A stretch of 13,715 nt of DNA from Hemicentrotus pulcherrimus (Eukaryota; Echinodermata; Echinoidea; Camarodonta; Strongylocentrotidae). The first letter of the stretch is position 1. Every line of letters starts with the position of its first letter. Below are positions 1 through 8,908 of this stretch, in pieces. The stretch is from positions 53,600 to 67,314 of the forward strand of contig BEXV01001721.1 of the NCBI GenBank assembly GCA_003118195.1, in the 5' to 3' direction. The notes under the pieces are model-generated. The model did not search any database, was not told where the DNA came from, and saw only the letters and a program-made list of their open reading frames with translations. A program made the translations under genes and the position numbers.

Positions 1-471
1 TAAAAAACCGACAGATGGACTACAATCAACTTGAATTTTAAAAATTGCTCTATGGCGGAGGCATCATTTTCGACTGCGCGCAGTCAAAATTCCATCTTGT
101 TTTTTTTTAATTAGAATTTTGTGACTGGAAGAATTTTATTCACCCCTTTTTTTTTGTGTATGTACAAAGATGGGGACTTCAACTTTCAGTGATAAAGAGA
201 AAACCTTTGATTCTTTTGATCAGAAATTTAGCACATATCTTCAGGAAATCGTGTTACTGCTACTGATGAATTTTGAGATATGTTTTTGAGGACTTGCAAG
301 TCCCTGATAGGGGCTTTAAGCAACCATTTATGTCTAGGAAAGCTTATAATGCAAGATTGTGATCAATTAGTTATGCCAATGTCAGTTCATCTTCTTCACC
401 TTCTTCATAATAGTAATAGAACAAGCTGACTGATACCATTGTATTCATCTTCTTCCTCTTCAATCTCACAG
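1..471 (+). other. Last intron (3' part) of the UBAP2L-like gene
   Basis: No convincing coding exon is visible here on either strand. The stretch is AT-rich and ends in a pyrimidine-rich tract followed by CACAG at 467-471, which is a good 3' splice acceptor for the exon that follows. A perfect 14-bp palindrome, GACTGCGCGCAGTC, lies at 72-85 and stands out because it is GC-rich in an AT-rich intron. The earlier exons of the gene, including the UBA domain expected in the family, must lie to the left of the window. Confidence 0.65.
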
Positions 472-839
472 CTTCAGTGAGTTCAGCATCAACAGGACCA
501 ACTGACCTGGCAGGTTCATCGTATTCCAGCAAGTCACACACCCAGCCGTTTGAAAACAAGGGAGGCTTTCACACGGGCACCCCGCCCCCGTTCAACTACC
601 CCCTCACGGCGGTGACACAAGCAGGTGCGTTGAACCCCGCGGCGGCAGGAGGTGCAGCCCAGCAGGCCCACTATGCCCCCTTCGTACCCATCCTACCACA
701 CCACTCTGCTGCAGCCATGCTAGCTCATCAGCTACCGGGAGATACCCAAGGGGCGGGGTCGACAGGACGATCGCAGGTCGGAGCCTCTCAGAGCTCAAAG
801 ACCAGTAAACCCTATGGTACCAACTACTGGCCAAACTAA
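472..839 (+). CDS. UBAP2L: UBAP2/UBAP2L (lingerer) homologue, C-terminal exon
   Basis: Terminal coding exon giving roughly the last 122 residues, with stop TAA at 837-839. I recognise the family from the C-terminal block: GPTDLAG, then GGFHTGTPPPFNYPL, then LNPAAAGG, then a YAPFVPILPHH stretch, and the tail SKPYGTNYWPN. These segments, in this order, are characteristic of the C terminus of vertebrate UBAP2 and UBAP2L; this is from memory, not an alignment. Known of the family: cytoplasmic RNA-associated proteins with an N-terminal UBA domain that promote stress-granule assembly with G3BP; Drosophila lingerer is the fly member. This exon holds only the low-complexity Gly/Ala/Ser/Pro/Gln-rich tail, with no catalytic residues. 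The start is set by the splice acceptor at 470-471, with the first codon split (two bases in this exon). A minor alternative acceptor is CAG at 475-477. The exon is much richer in GC than its flanks. Vertebrates have two paralogues, so the symbol means the family, not strict orthology. Confidence 0.88.
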
Positions 840-2357
840 GACCCTATCCACCGCTATCACCACCACCACCTGCATACACCAGGTTTCACTGAGAGGTGTA
901 TACTAGTACACTGGTCTTCTATCAATGGCTATCTATCACATAAATTTATGCAATGTATGGTGTCCTTGAGCATCCTTACCATCAATCTTCAATTTTGGTT
1001 TGCCTTTGGAAACTATTATTGATATACAACCATATTTTGGACATAGGCTCGTATTTTGTGTGATACTCTGAATAATGGTGTGTGCTGGGGTGGTGGCTTA
1101 GCGGGCATCGTTGATTTGCGATATGAATTTAAACCTTAATTTTAGATTGTGCTCTACATTTAATGCAATTAATTCAGTTCAAATCCATGTGTATACTATG
1201 TTATAACTTAAAAACATTGTAGTTGTGTCTCTATGGAGCTTTGTGTCATGTGAAATAGATCAAAATCTGATATAGAGTATTAGCTATCTCTCTTCCTCCT
1301 TTTCATATCGACCAAAGAATTAGTCACTAACTTTCTGCAATATTCCATTAACATAGAGGCGGTGGCATGTTTCATGATTATGCTTCTTACGTAATAAATG
1401 AATTCTATGTTGCATCCTTTCACAAGCTGAGAATCGTAAATGATTCTTGCTTGTTTCAGCCTGTGATTAGGAACGATTCTGTTAGTTTGCAATGACATAT
1501 ACAATGCTACACAAGACCGAGCTACTGTGTAGGAGCTACTGTGTAGGATCTCCATAAACACCTGTATGACTTGATTTGGAATGTTTCGCGAATAACGTGC
1601 TGCATTATAGTATAACTGAAACGTTGCTTCAAGTCTGAACTGAAATAATCACCCGATATGTCCTTGGATATCACAGTAACGAACTCACAAAAATCCCAAA
1701 CTGGAAAGCTTGATATATTTCTTGCACTATAGAACCCTATTTGACAGGAAGATAGCACCTCAGTCACGCTGTTGAGAGTGTTTCAAATTGAAGTCGCCAG
1801 CCACAATATTTCCCTTATGCTCTATGAACTTCTAGTCTAAGTCAGTATGCCCCTACCATGCTTCATGAAAACATGGCCCCTTTATTCCTAAAATCAATGA
1901 ATTGCTTGGTGATTAAAACATCACTCTGTGACCACCATAAAATCATGGTTTATTAATGTTTAGCCTGCTGTGGATATAAACATGTTTGTGTTTTTTTTCC
2001 TATGGAAAAATGTTAACAACTGTCATTTGAGCTAATTTCCTGTATTATAATACTACCCATTCTCTTCTTTATCAATAGACTTTAAAATTTATAATTGGTA
2101 TTTGGTGAAATTCGGTTGTCCTTTGCAGAGTGTAAACCTGCTCTGTTGTAAATAATGATACGACTTGTGCTAGGTTCTCATCCCGAATGTTATATTCCCA
2201 TCTGTGCTATTTAATGACAACTTTTCATAGTTACTAGTTGGAGACACAAGGGTTGTGAAAGCAACATTGATTCTTCATCTCTTATGAACAAAAGTAATAG
2301 AATGCAGGCACATTTCACAACGATTCTATACAGATTTGTCACGCCTTGGTCCTTAGA
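840..2357 (+). other. Probable 3' UTR of the UBAP2L-like gene, proximal part
   Basis: No coding exon follows the stop codon. The DNA is AT-rich, and the reading frames present on the minus strand at 1280-1767 look like chance openings. An AATAAA at 1394-1399 is the first canonical polyadenylation hexamer on the + strand and could end a short transcript. A TGTAAATA at 2147-2154 matches the Pumilio-binding consensus, but its function is unsupported. Where the UTR ends cannot be decided from sequence alone. Confidence 0.45.
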
Positions 2358-2543
2358 ATTCTCTGTCTCATCAGGCCCTGTTGAATAAAACTTACTATAG
2401 ATGGTAACTTTGCCATCAATGGCAACTACCATGGTAACAGGGCTCAACAGCCAATCAAAATCAAGGTTTCCATGGCAGTTACCCTTGATGGCAAAGTTAT
2501 CATCAATGGTAAGTTTTGTGCAACAGGGACTGATTGAGAGAAT
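2358..2543. mobile_element. MITE-like inverted-repeat element, about 186 bp
   Basis: The two ends are long imperfect inverted copies. The left arm runs ATTCTCT, CTCATCAG, CCCTGTTG, AAAACTTAC and ATAGATGGTAACTTTGCCAT. The reverse complement of the right arm gives ATTCTCT, CTCAATCAG, CCCTGTTG, AAAACTTAC and then an almost identical ATGATAACTTTGCCAT. The inner part continues the fold to CCATGG on both sides, so most of the element can form one hairpin. There is no coding capacity. An AATAAA at 2384-2389 lies inside the left arm. I could not define a target-site duplication. Confidence 0.7.
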
Positions 2544-2674
2544 GCAAAACGATCTTTTGGTAATACCTACTGTAGATTGAATGTGGCCCTACTGAAGCAA
2601 CCCTGTGTGAAGGGGTCATTCATTTGCTTGCAACCACCACACAAGAAATATTTCTGTCATTAGGATTATGCAAA

Positions 2675-2992
2675 CCTGTTGGGTGTTTCACAAAGATCAT
2701 AAGATAAACTTATCTTCAAGTTGGGCTCAACAATTATGGAAAGCCATTAGTATCTTTGAAATATTTTGTTAAAGTTATTTTTAAAGGCATAAATTTTGAT
2801 TCCAATCATTCATATTTTCTATTATTGAAGAGATTTAATTTTCTTCATGTAGAATTTATGAAAAGTCTAAAATACTTGAATTTTTTTACTTTTGACTATA
2901 TTTTATTTTAAGGCTACAAATGGCTCTCTGTTATGTTTAAGTTTATCTTAAGGTTAAGTTTGACTTCATATCTTGTTGAAACACCCACCAGG
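2675..2992. mobile_element. MITE-like element, about 318 bp, with GGGTGTTTCA termini
   Basis: The left end CCTGTTGGGTGTTTCAC is matched in inverted orientation by the right end TGAAACACCCACCAGG. Similarity continues inward: AAAGATCATAAG on the left against CAAGATATGAAG in the right-arm complement, then ATAAACTTATCTT against related TTAAGATAAACTTAAAC sequence. The interior is AT-rich and non-coding. The terminus resembles that of the element at 12080-12394 (TGTTTCATAAAG), so the two may belong to one superfamily. No clear target-site duplication is visible. Confidence 0.65.
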
Positions 2993-4241
2993 TGCTTGAT
3001 TTCAATCATTGGTTAGGGCTAGGGTGTCATTTGGAGTCATACTCCACCTTGAATTGTGAACAGAATGTTTCAGGTTTGTGGCTCAGACTTAATGGCAAAA
3101 GGATGTTAAAGATGATTTCTGTACTGCAAATGTCCTGTCTGGCTCAAACAAAACATTAAAAAATTAATCATTAGGGATAAGAGAGACCTTCAGCATTTTT
3201 TTTACATTTTAGGTTTGAAGGTGAAACGGGGGGGAAAGGGGACTGATTTAAGGTATTATGTGTCTACACTTCTTTACATATCCAAAGGAAATGTTTCTTT
3301 CTGACACACGGATTGGTTACGAGTTTAGTTGTGCATTTTCTCTTTGGAGATACCATAGTGTGATTCATCTTTGTGATTGATATTCTGTCTAGTCGCTGCT
3401 TTATTTGACCGTTTATTGCTTCCATATCATCGTGTGAACATTGTCAATTGGTGCAAGGGGGTAGTAGAATGGGGGAAGGGGCGGGGGGATCGCTCTTAAC
3501 CGCCTTATAACAGGTAGGGTCAACTGTGAATGAGATTGGGGTAGATGATTGATGTAGGATCTTGAACACTCTAAAAACCTAGAGACACGGACAGAGCATT
3601 GGTGCGGTCCGTGGTTGGTTTCTAGAGCATTATTTATGACTGATCTCTGTGTAAGTATCGTATCAGGAGGCTTTATTTTTACCCTTGTAAGCATAGTAGG
3701 GATATTTGTACATGTATCAGACACCTGTAGAGACAATTTACAGTAATTTCTTTTTTTTTCTCGCTCCTCTGGTGTAATTTGTGAAGTGGATTTGATTGTG
3801 TATAGCATCTAGAATTATAACCTTTATGTTGTGTATGAGGAAGGGGGTATTCTCCACAAAGCTTGCCTTTTTGGACATGCTGAGTAGACCATTTCCCTTT
3901 TTTATTTTTATTATTATTATGAAGAAACGTTTCTACTCTACGGTTGGCAGTTGTACATTGAAACTTTGACAGAGTGTAATATTATACATGATGGTAAATA
4001 CCTAGTTGTTATAGTGTGTAGCAATGTAAACACAGAAGATGTTTCTATTTTGCGTTCAGGTGTTTTTTCTGATATGTAATAATGCCCTGTAAATGAGATT
4101 TTAAAAGTCTTGGCTGTAAAGAAAAAAAAATTGCTACTTGGTTTGAGTCGTGTGCTTAAACGAGTCTATTTTCTTGTCGGATTGGTAGTTTTCTGGTTAG
4201 ATAAAAGACAGGCATTTTATGATACTGTAAATCATATAAAT
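2993..4241 (+). other. Non-coding interval, possibly distal 3' UTR of the UBAP2L-like gene
   Basis: No supported gene. An ATTAAA at 3155-3160 on the + strand is a possible polyadenylation signal. G-rich runs occur at about 3228-3242 and 3460-3488. The minus-strand open frame at 3413-3808 has no recognisable protein features and sits in low-complexity DNA, so I treat it as chance. Confidence 0.4.
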
Positions 4242-4500
4242 AGAGAGAGAGAGAGAATGAATATCAAAGACAGGAGAGAGTAAGAAAGAGTGTGTTGTGT
4301 GTAATTTTGGTTTACAGACATGTATAAATCAGATAGAGAGACAGAGTGATAGGTACGTTCAAAGAGAGAGAGAGAGAGCAAGAGGGGAGTGGTGGTGGGT
4401 AGAGATGCACAGACAGGAAAAATTCGGATAAGAATGGAAAACGGCTGCAAGAGAGAGGTGAGAGATTTAGACAAGAAATGAAGAGATAGTAGTGAGAGAT
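4242..4500. repeat. GA-rich microsatellite and purine-rich tract
   Basis: Two purer (GA)n runs, near 4242-4257 and 4363-4379, lie in a longer purine-rich stretch on the + strand with many AGAGAG and GAGAGAG blocks. The complementary strand therefore shows open frames of Ser/Leu-rich low-complexity peptide, which are artefacts. Confidence 0.85.
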
Positions 4501-5487
4501 TGTAAATAATAGTAATATTATAGCATAATTAAAATGAACCAACTCCACATGAATTCTGTGCCTAAGGTGCATAAGATGAGTTACAAAAATACATTTGGAT
4601 AATTTAAAAAAGGATATACACATGAAATGTGGATATCTTGCAGCATCTGATTCTATAGGTATTTCCAACATGCGCGGATGACCAACCCCCATGGTTTCTT
4701 AGTTTTAGGAACAACAATCATTTACAAATTTGATGATCTCCGGCATCTGGGAGGATTATGTGGTGTGGACAAATTAATGTACTCTGGGGCAGATCCACGC
4801 ATACAGCAGAAAACGAGCAATAATGATGTATACACGATAAGATGACAAAACTAGAGGAATAATGAGTACCAGTAGTATGTCTGGAAAAAGGAACGATATG
4901 AGTTACTGAATTTTGTAACTTTCCTGAGTGTGAAATTTGGGATTGTGGTAGAAAAAGGAAGGAAAACGAATAAGAACGGGATAAAAACCCTTAAAAATAG
5001 AAATTTGGACAAAGAGTGATGGGTTGGAAAGAAAAGTAGAGATGGAAAGGGTGGACATAAAAGAATTTTCCTTTTTTCTTTCTTGTCAAAACCAGACTTA
5101 ATGATTATTCATGTACGGTATGTTAGAAATGTCCATTTCACTGAATATAGAGAGAGTAAGAAAAATGGTGTACACTGTCGAAAGATGGACAATGAAAAAG
5201 GGTATTTTCTTCTACATATTTACTCATTTTACTGATGACTCAAAAATAATACAAATGAACAAGATTTTGTTTGTATTCATCCTCTCTATTACTACTCCAC
5301 AAATGCATACAAAAATACAAAGTAATGTTGCTGCACAAAAGAATAAATAATGACAACTCAAGGTGCGACACATAGACTGCTAAAACCATGGCAGAAGTCG
5401 GCAAGTTAAATAAAAAGAAGTCCTCTGATCGGTGAATTGCTGTTTTTTTTCTACAACCAGTTTGTGTACTCCCAGCCAGTATACTAT
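4501..5487. other. Intergenic DNA without recognised features
   Basis: AT-rich single-copy-looking DNA. AATAAA hexamers occur on the + strand at 5342-5347 and near 5408, but no gene is seen just upstream for them to end. Short open frames on both strands between 5111 and 5500 overlap each other and have no recognisable content. Confidence 0.5.
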
Positions 5488-5566
5488 CCATATGGTCCAA
5501 AAATAATTACCGGTAGATCTCAAATAATAATCATCATCAAATGATTATTATTACTGGACCTTATGG
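5488..5566. repeat. Two-tier fold-back: outer 12-bp arms and inner 12-bp hairpin
   Basis: The outer arms are CCATATGGTCCA at 5488-5499 and TGGACCTTATGG at 5555-5566, reverse complements at 11 of 12 positions. Inside them, AATAATAATCAT at 5523-5534 is perfectly complementary to ATGATTATTATT at 5541-5552 with a 6-base loop. The outer arm resembles the reverse complement of the unit in the array that follows (TAGACCAAATGG), which suggests the fold-back and array belong to the same repeat. Confidence 0.7.
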
Positions 5567-5589
5567 AAGGTAGATGAAATGGGCATTAC

Positions 5590-5770
5590 CGTAGACAAAC
5601 TGGGGATTAGATCAACTGCCAATTAGACCAAATAAATATCAGCCTAAATATACATTAGACCAAATGATAATTAGACCGTGTAGATAGTAGAGTGGCTTGG
5701 TTTTCCATATGGGAATAGACCAATTGGGTAGTAGGCCTACTAGAAGACAAATTAGTTGTAGAACAAATGG
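5590..5770 (+). repeat. Degenerate tandem array with a 16-bp period, consensus near TTAGACCAAATGNNAA
   Basis: The AG of the TTAGACC core falls at 5593, 5609, 5625, 5641, 5657, 5673 and 5689, exactly 16 bp apart for seven units, although the surrounding bases vary (TAGACAAAC, TAGATCAAC, TAGACCAAA, CAGCCTAAA, TAGACCAAA, TAGACCGTG, TAGAGTGGC). The pattern continues less regularly, with cores at 5717, 5733, 5745 and 5760. An open frame at 5697-5906 crosses the end of the array and is not considered real. Confidence 0.75.
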
Positions 5771-5827
5771 CTATGAATCCTCTGACCTACCTCCAGTGTA
5801 CCTCACAAAAAAATTATCTTACAAATC

Positions 5828-6222
5828 TGATACTTTAATTTGTTCTCGACATATTTGTGTTGAGTGTTTTGTCTGCTTCATTTTGGTACTGTATTCATGG
5901 GATTAAATTGTGGTGCTTTAACATGAATGATAACTTATAGATAGAATTGACACCTGACTTCTATCCCTTTTATCCATCATAATATTCCTCCAGCATCCAT
6001 CTTAATAATTTGATACTTTAATTTGTCCATTTTAATAGTGAACTAAAAATGTGGACTTTTTCGACCTATTTGTGTTGAGTATTTTGTCTGCTTCATTTTG
6101 GCACTGTATTCAAGGGATTAAATTGTGACGTTTTTTAAATGAATGATAACTTATAGATAGAATCGACACTTAACTTCTATCCCTTTTATCCATTATAATA
6201 TTCCTTTAGCCTCCATCTAATA
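5828..6222 (+). repeat. Tandem direct duplication, two copies of about 0.18-0.21 kb
   Basis: Copy 1 spans 5828-6010 and copy 2 spans 6011-6222. Both begin TGATACTTTAATTTGT. They share, in the same order, ATTTGTGTTGAGT, TTTTGTCTGCTTCATTTTGG, CACTGTATTCA or its one-base variant, GGGATTAAATTGTG, AATGATAACTTATAGATAG, TTCTATCCCTTTTATCCAT and ATAATATTCCT. Copy 2 carries roughly 30 extra bases near its start (about 6026-6062). The boundaries are head to tail with no spacer. Neither copy has coding capacity. Confidence 0.85.
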
Positions 6223-7851
6223 TTACCCCAAACTCTGCACCCTTCATCTTTGACGACGGAAAGGCTCACTCCAATCTACCCACGTCCCTTCCTTGACAAA
6301 TCTTCCCCTTTCCCTTTCCCCCCTCTTGATATACAAAATCACCAAAATCAAAAAGTGAACAGACATTTTGCTTTCTAAGAATGACTTGTGCTTTGATGTA
6401 CAAGGCAGAACACATTGGTAAACATTCACGCAGCACATACGCTAACAGCAATTAACAAATATACATGTACACATAAGTACATGTTTACAGAGTTGCCCAT
6501 CTCAATCTGACACTTTGTCCTTCATAAATATTTTTCATGAAAATAAAGATAATAAATAGTTCAGTTAATTTAATAAAACAGGCAACTCTAACAAAAGTCA
6601 AGAGAAGATATATGAATGATTCTGACACATAAATTGCACATAATTTTTTTTTTAAATTGTGATTATCATAAATTAGGTTTGTTCAGATGTACATTTAAAT
6701 ATATCTATATATGCAATCATCCTATCTCACGTCATAAACCTTTGGAATGTACATGTACATTAATATAAATCTAAACATTGGCACATCGATAATTGAAATA
6801 AATATTCATACGTGTATGACAATAAGAACTTGCGGACAAAAGCAAGTGCGACAATATACAATCATAAAACCATCTATCACTTAAATACACTCATACCTAT
6901 ATAATTGTGAGTACATTCCACACGATAAGTACCTAATTTATACTCCTGTATAACAAACTGCAGTACTGCATTGCATTGCTAACATTGCTTTCCGTGCATA
7001 TATATCAACATGTAATAGTGACTTTTGAAGATGACGAATCGTAATAATAATCAATATCACATTGATATGTCACTTCATGTACGCGATGTTTCTACTCACT
7101 TGACATGAATATACCTGCATATCTCTACCAAACTGGCAGGTTTGGTATACCGGTAGTTAATGGACATAGAAACATAGAATTCTTCATACTAATGTACAAC
7201 AATGTCATATTTTGCAGATAAATAGTTACTGGCAAGCTCAATGGCTATTTCCTCATTGGTTCATTACCTGTATACATACTCACAAGGGAAGCTGAATGCC
7301 TTATTAGGGCGACACCATCTTGACTCACTTTTTTTTTCACCTACCCTTTTTTCAGCTCCTATAACATTTTGTGGAATGTATCTTGTGCATTTGACGATCG
7401 ACACATTTTAACAACATCAATTTAGTTTCCTTAGTGCACATACGATAAGTCTACATTTCATCACATGTACACTTTTGAATTTGGGAGAAAATCCATCATC
7501 GTGTCCCATTATGGCATTTCTACGGGTGGTCATAAAATAAACACTTCAATGTGCTCAGATATGTACAGGTGTTTCTATCTTGCCCATCAGACCAGCAGTT
7601 AATCAAGGGATTGTGACTTTACACACATCGCTTGGGGGATCTCCCAGGGTTAGTAAAATGGGTCCTGACATCTCATGAGGGATATAAATCGAGCCAAATT
7701 TTAAAGATCATTCACATGATTTGTCAATACCAAAATTTGCATTGCACAAGAAAAAAAAAAATTTCAGCCATTCCATTCCAGAGTAGGCCCTGTTGGCAGA
7801 CACATTTTCATAAATCTTTTTTTTCTGTTCTTCAATATTTGTTTTGGAGTC
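6223..7851. other. Intergenic AT-rich DNA without recognised genes
   Basis: No supported gene on either strand. Many short palindromic ACATGTAC/GTACATGT words are scattered between about 6460 and 6780. A small perfect hairpin lies at 7126-7147, with arms TACCAAAC and GTTTGGTA and a 6-base loop. AATAAA hexamers on the + strand near 6541-6575 have no upstream gene. Overlapping minus-strand frames at 6244-6451 and the + frame at 7632-7973 (which runs into a MITE) look like chance. Confidence 0.5.
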
Positions 7852-8012
7852 CTGGGCCCCGTCTTACAAAGAGTTACTATCGATCCAAATCAATCGTAAG
7901 TCCTCCAATCAATCGCAAGTTTACAGTCTCCTATCTCTTATGTACAGTTACGTTCGATATCAATCGCAATTAAGTTACGATTGATATCAACTCTTTGTAA
8001 GACGGGGCCCAG
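7852..8012. mobile_element. MITE, 161 bp, with 24-bp perfect terminal inverted repeats
   Basis: The termini at 7852-7875 and 7989-8012 are perfect inverted copies over 24 bp, starting CTGGGCCCCGTCTTACAAAG. The interior holds several ATCAATCG or CGATTGAT words, continuing the symmetry. There is no coding capacity. The perfect termini suggest a fairly young or intact copy. The same interior word, CCTATCTCTTATGT, recurs as CTCTATCTCTTATGT in the element at 12399-12506, so they are one family. I could not see a clear target-site duplication. Confidence 0.85.
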
Positions 8013-8219
8013 ATACTGATCAAAGATGTCAGAAGGAATCATGTACCCAAGAGTAAAAGAACCACTCATCGATCCCATCTCATTAGTTACAAAAACAACA
8101 ATCTTGCTTTGTCCTATGATGCAAATTATCTGACTTGCTCAACCAGAACACAAAGCTTAACAATTGATTGATTGATAATAAAAGAAATCAATTGCAGTGA
8201 TTAGTAATTTAATCAAATA

Positions 8220-8403
8220 AAATGCATAAGTCTTTGTTAAGTGCCTCAATACAAATTATGTATTTCAATAGCCAGAATGCAAACTGCGTGTATTAGTTGT
8301 TGCTAGGTAGTACAAACATTATGGCTTGCCCTACTTAACAACATGAAATGTATGCAATTTACATTCTGACTATTAAAATACAATTATACTAACAAGTGCA
8401 TTT
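8220..8403. repeat. Long imperfect fold-back with arms of about 60 bp
   Basis: The left arm, about 8251-8310, and the reverse complement of the right arm, 8331-8387, share in order GTATTT, AATAG, CAGAATG, TGC, TGTTG and GTAG with only short gaps. Many of the differences are transitions. Weaker matching continues outward to AATGCA on both sides (8221 and 8397-8402). The loop is about 20 bases. It lies just beyond the stop of the minus-strand gene. It is probably an old MITE, although a structured 3' UTR hairpin is possible. Confidence 0.65.
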
Positions 8404-8406
8404 AAT
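8401..8406 (-). promoter_or_regulatory. Candidate polyadenylation signal ATTAAA for the minus-strand gene
   Basis: Reading the minus strand, ATTAAA occurs about 135 bases after the stop codon at 8540-8542. It is the common variant of the polyadenylation hexamer. I saw no canonical AATAAA on the minus strand between this point and the stop codon. It sits at the outer edge of the fold-back. The assignment is weak because hexamers are frequent in AT-rich DNA. Confidence 0.3.
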
Positions 8407-8539
8407 AATTGGCAACAAGGAACTTACAAAGGTTTATGCATTACATTTGATTACATTACGAAAATTGCCTATTGCAACTAGTAATCAACTGCTAATTTAT
8501 CTCTCAGTGCTACGTCGACACAACCTTCACCAATTTTGT

Positions 8540-8908
8540 TTAGACCAGATCCCCTTTATCCAGGTCAAACTTAGACCTGAGCACGCGGACTGGTTTCCGT
8601 TCCCCCTCTTCCAGGTTAGCATCCTCCTGCATCTCAAAGCGATGCGAGAGAAGGGAACGGAAACCAGCTTCACTCAGCCCCAGGTCAGCCAGCAGGAGCT
8701 TGGCCCAGTCGTAGGGGAACTCAGCTATGGTCTCGTGAGTGAACGGAGAATCATCGAGCCGGTCGAAGGAGGAGAGGGGGTTGAAGGATGACGGTGAGGG
8801 GGTGTCAGGGTGTGTGGTACAGGCGGTATCGGGATTGAAGATGGGTACGGTAGGGGTCTCGTCTGTCTGCAGGAGTGGGGGGATGTCTAGATGATGCTGA
8901 AACCACGC
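8540..8908 (-). CDS. Unidentified gene, terminal exon (C-terminal 122 residues)
   Basis: Last exon of a six-exon minus-strand gene, with acceptor TTACAG just upstream and stop at 8540-8542. It enters in phase 0 with AWFQHHLDIPPLL. A stretch rich in Pro, Thr and Ser follows (HPDTPSPSSFNPLSSFDR), probably a flexible loop. A helical segment comes next (FPYDWAKLLLADLGLSEAGF, then RSLLSHRFEMQED) and then a charged tail ending DLDKGDLV. No signal peptide, transmembrane segment or known catalytic motif is visible. The coding call rests on phase agreement with the exon before it, clean splice sites and coding-like composition: the exon is far more GC-rich than its flanks. I do not recognise the family. 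The overlapping + strand frame at 8396-8791 is the shadow of this exon. Confidence 0.85.
   Translation of the reverse strand, partial: AWFQHHLDIPPLLQTDETPTVPIFNPDTACTTHPDTPSPSSFNPLSSFDRLDDSPFTHETIAEFPYDWAKLLLADLGLSEAGFRSLLSHRFEMQEDANLEEGERKPVRVLRSKFDLDKGDLV

Noticed and set aside
604..834. Open frame on the minus strand
   Set aside because: It is the antisense shadow of the UBAP2L-like terminal exon, which has clear family resemblance on the + strand.
3413..3808. Open frame of 131 residues on the minus strand
   Set aside because: Low-complexity, proline-rich stretches come from G-rich DNA. There is no recognisable domain and no in-phase neighbour.
4232..4692. Two overlapping minus-strand frames with Ser/Leu-rich hydrophobic peptides resembling membrane segments
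   Set aside because: The apparent hydrophobic repeats are translations of the GA microsatellite.
5590..5770. CRISPR-like array
   Set aside because: The period is 16 bp with no conserved repeat and unique spacer pattern, and the window is animal DNA.
8251..8387. microRNA precursor in the long fold-back
   Set aside because: The mismatches are spread along both arms with no clean 22-base duplex, and MITE ancestry is a simpler explanation. It is kept only as a hairpin worth checking.
8396..8791. Open frame of 131 residues on the + strand
   Set aside because: Its second half is the antisense of the minus-strand terminal exon and its first half runs through the fold-back. No family resemblance.
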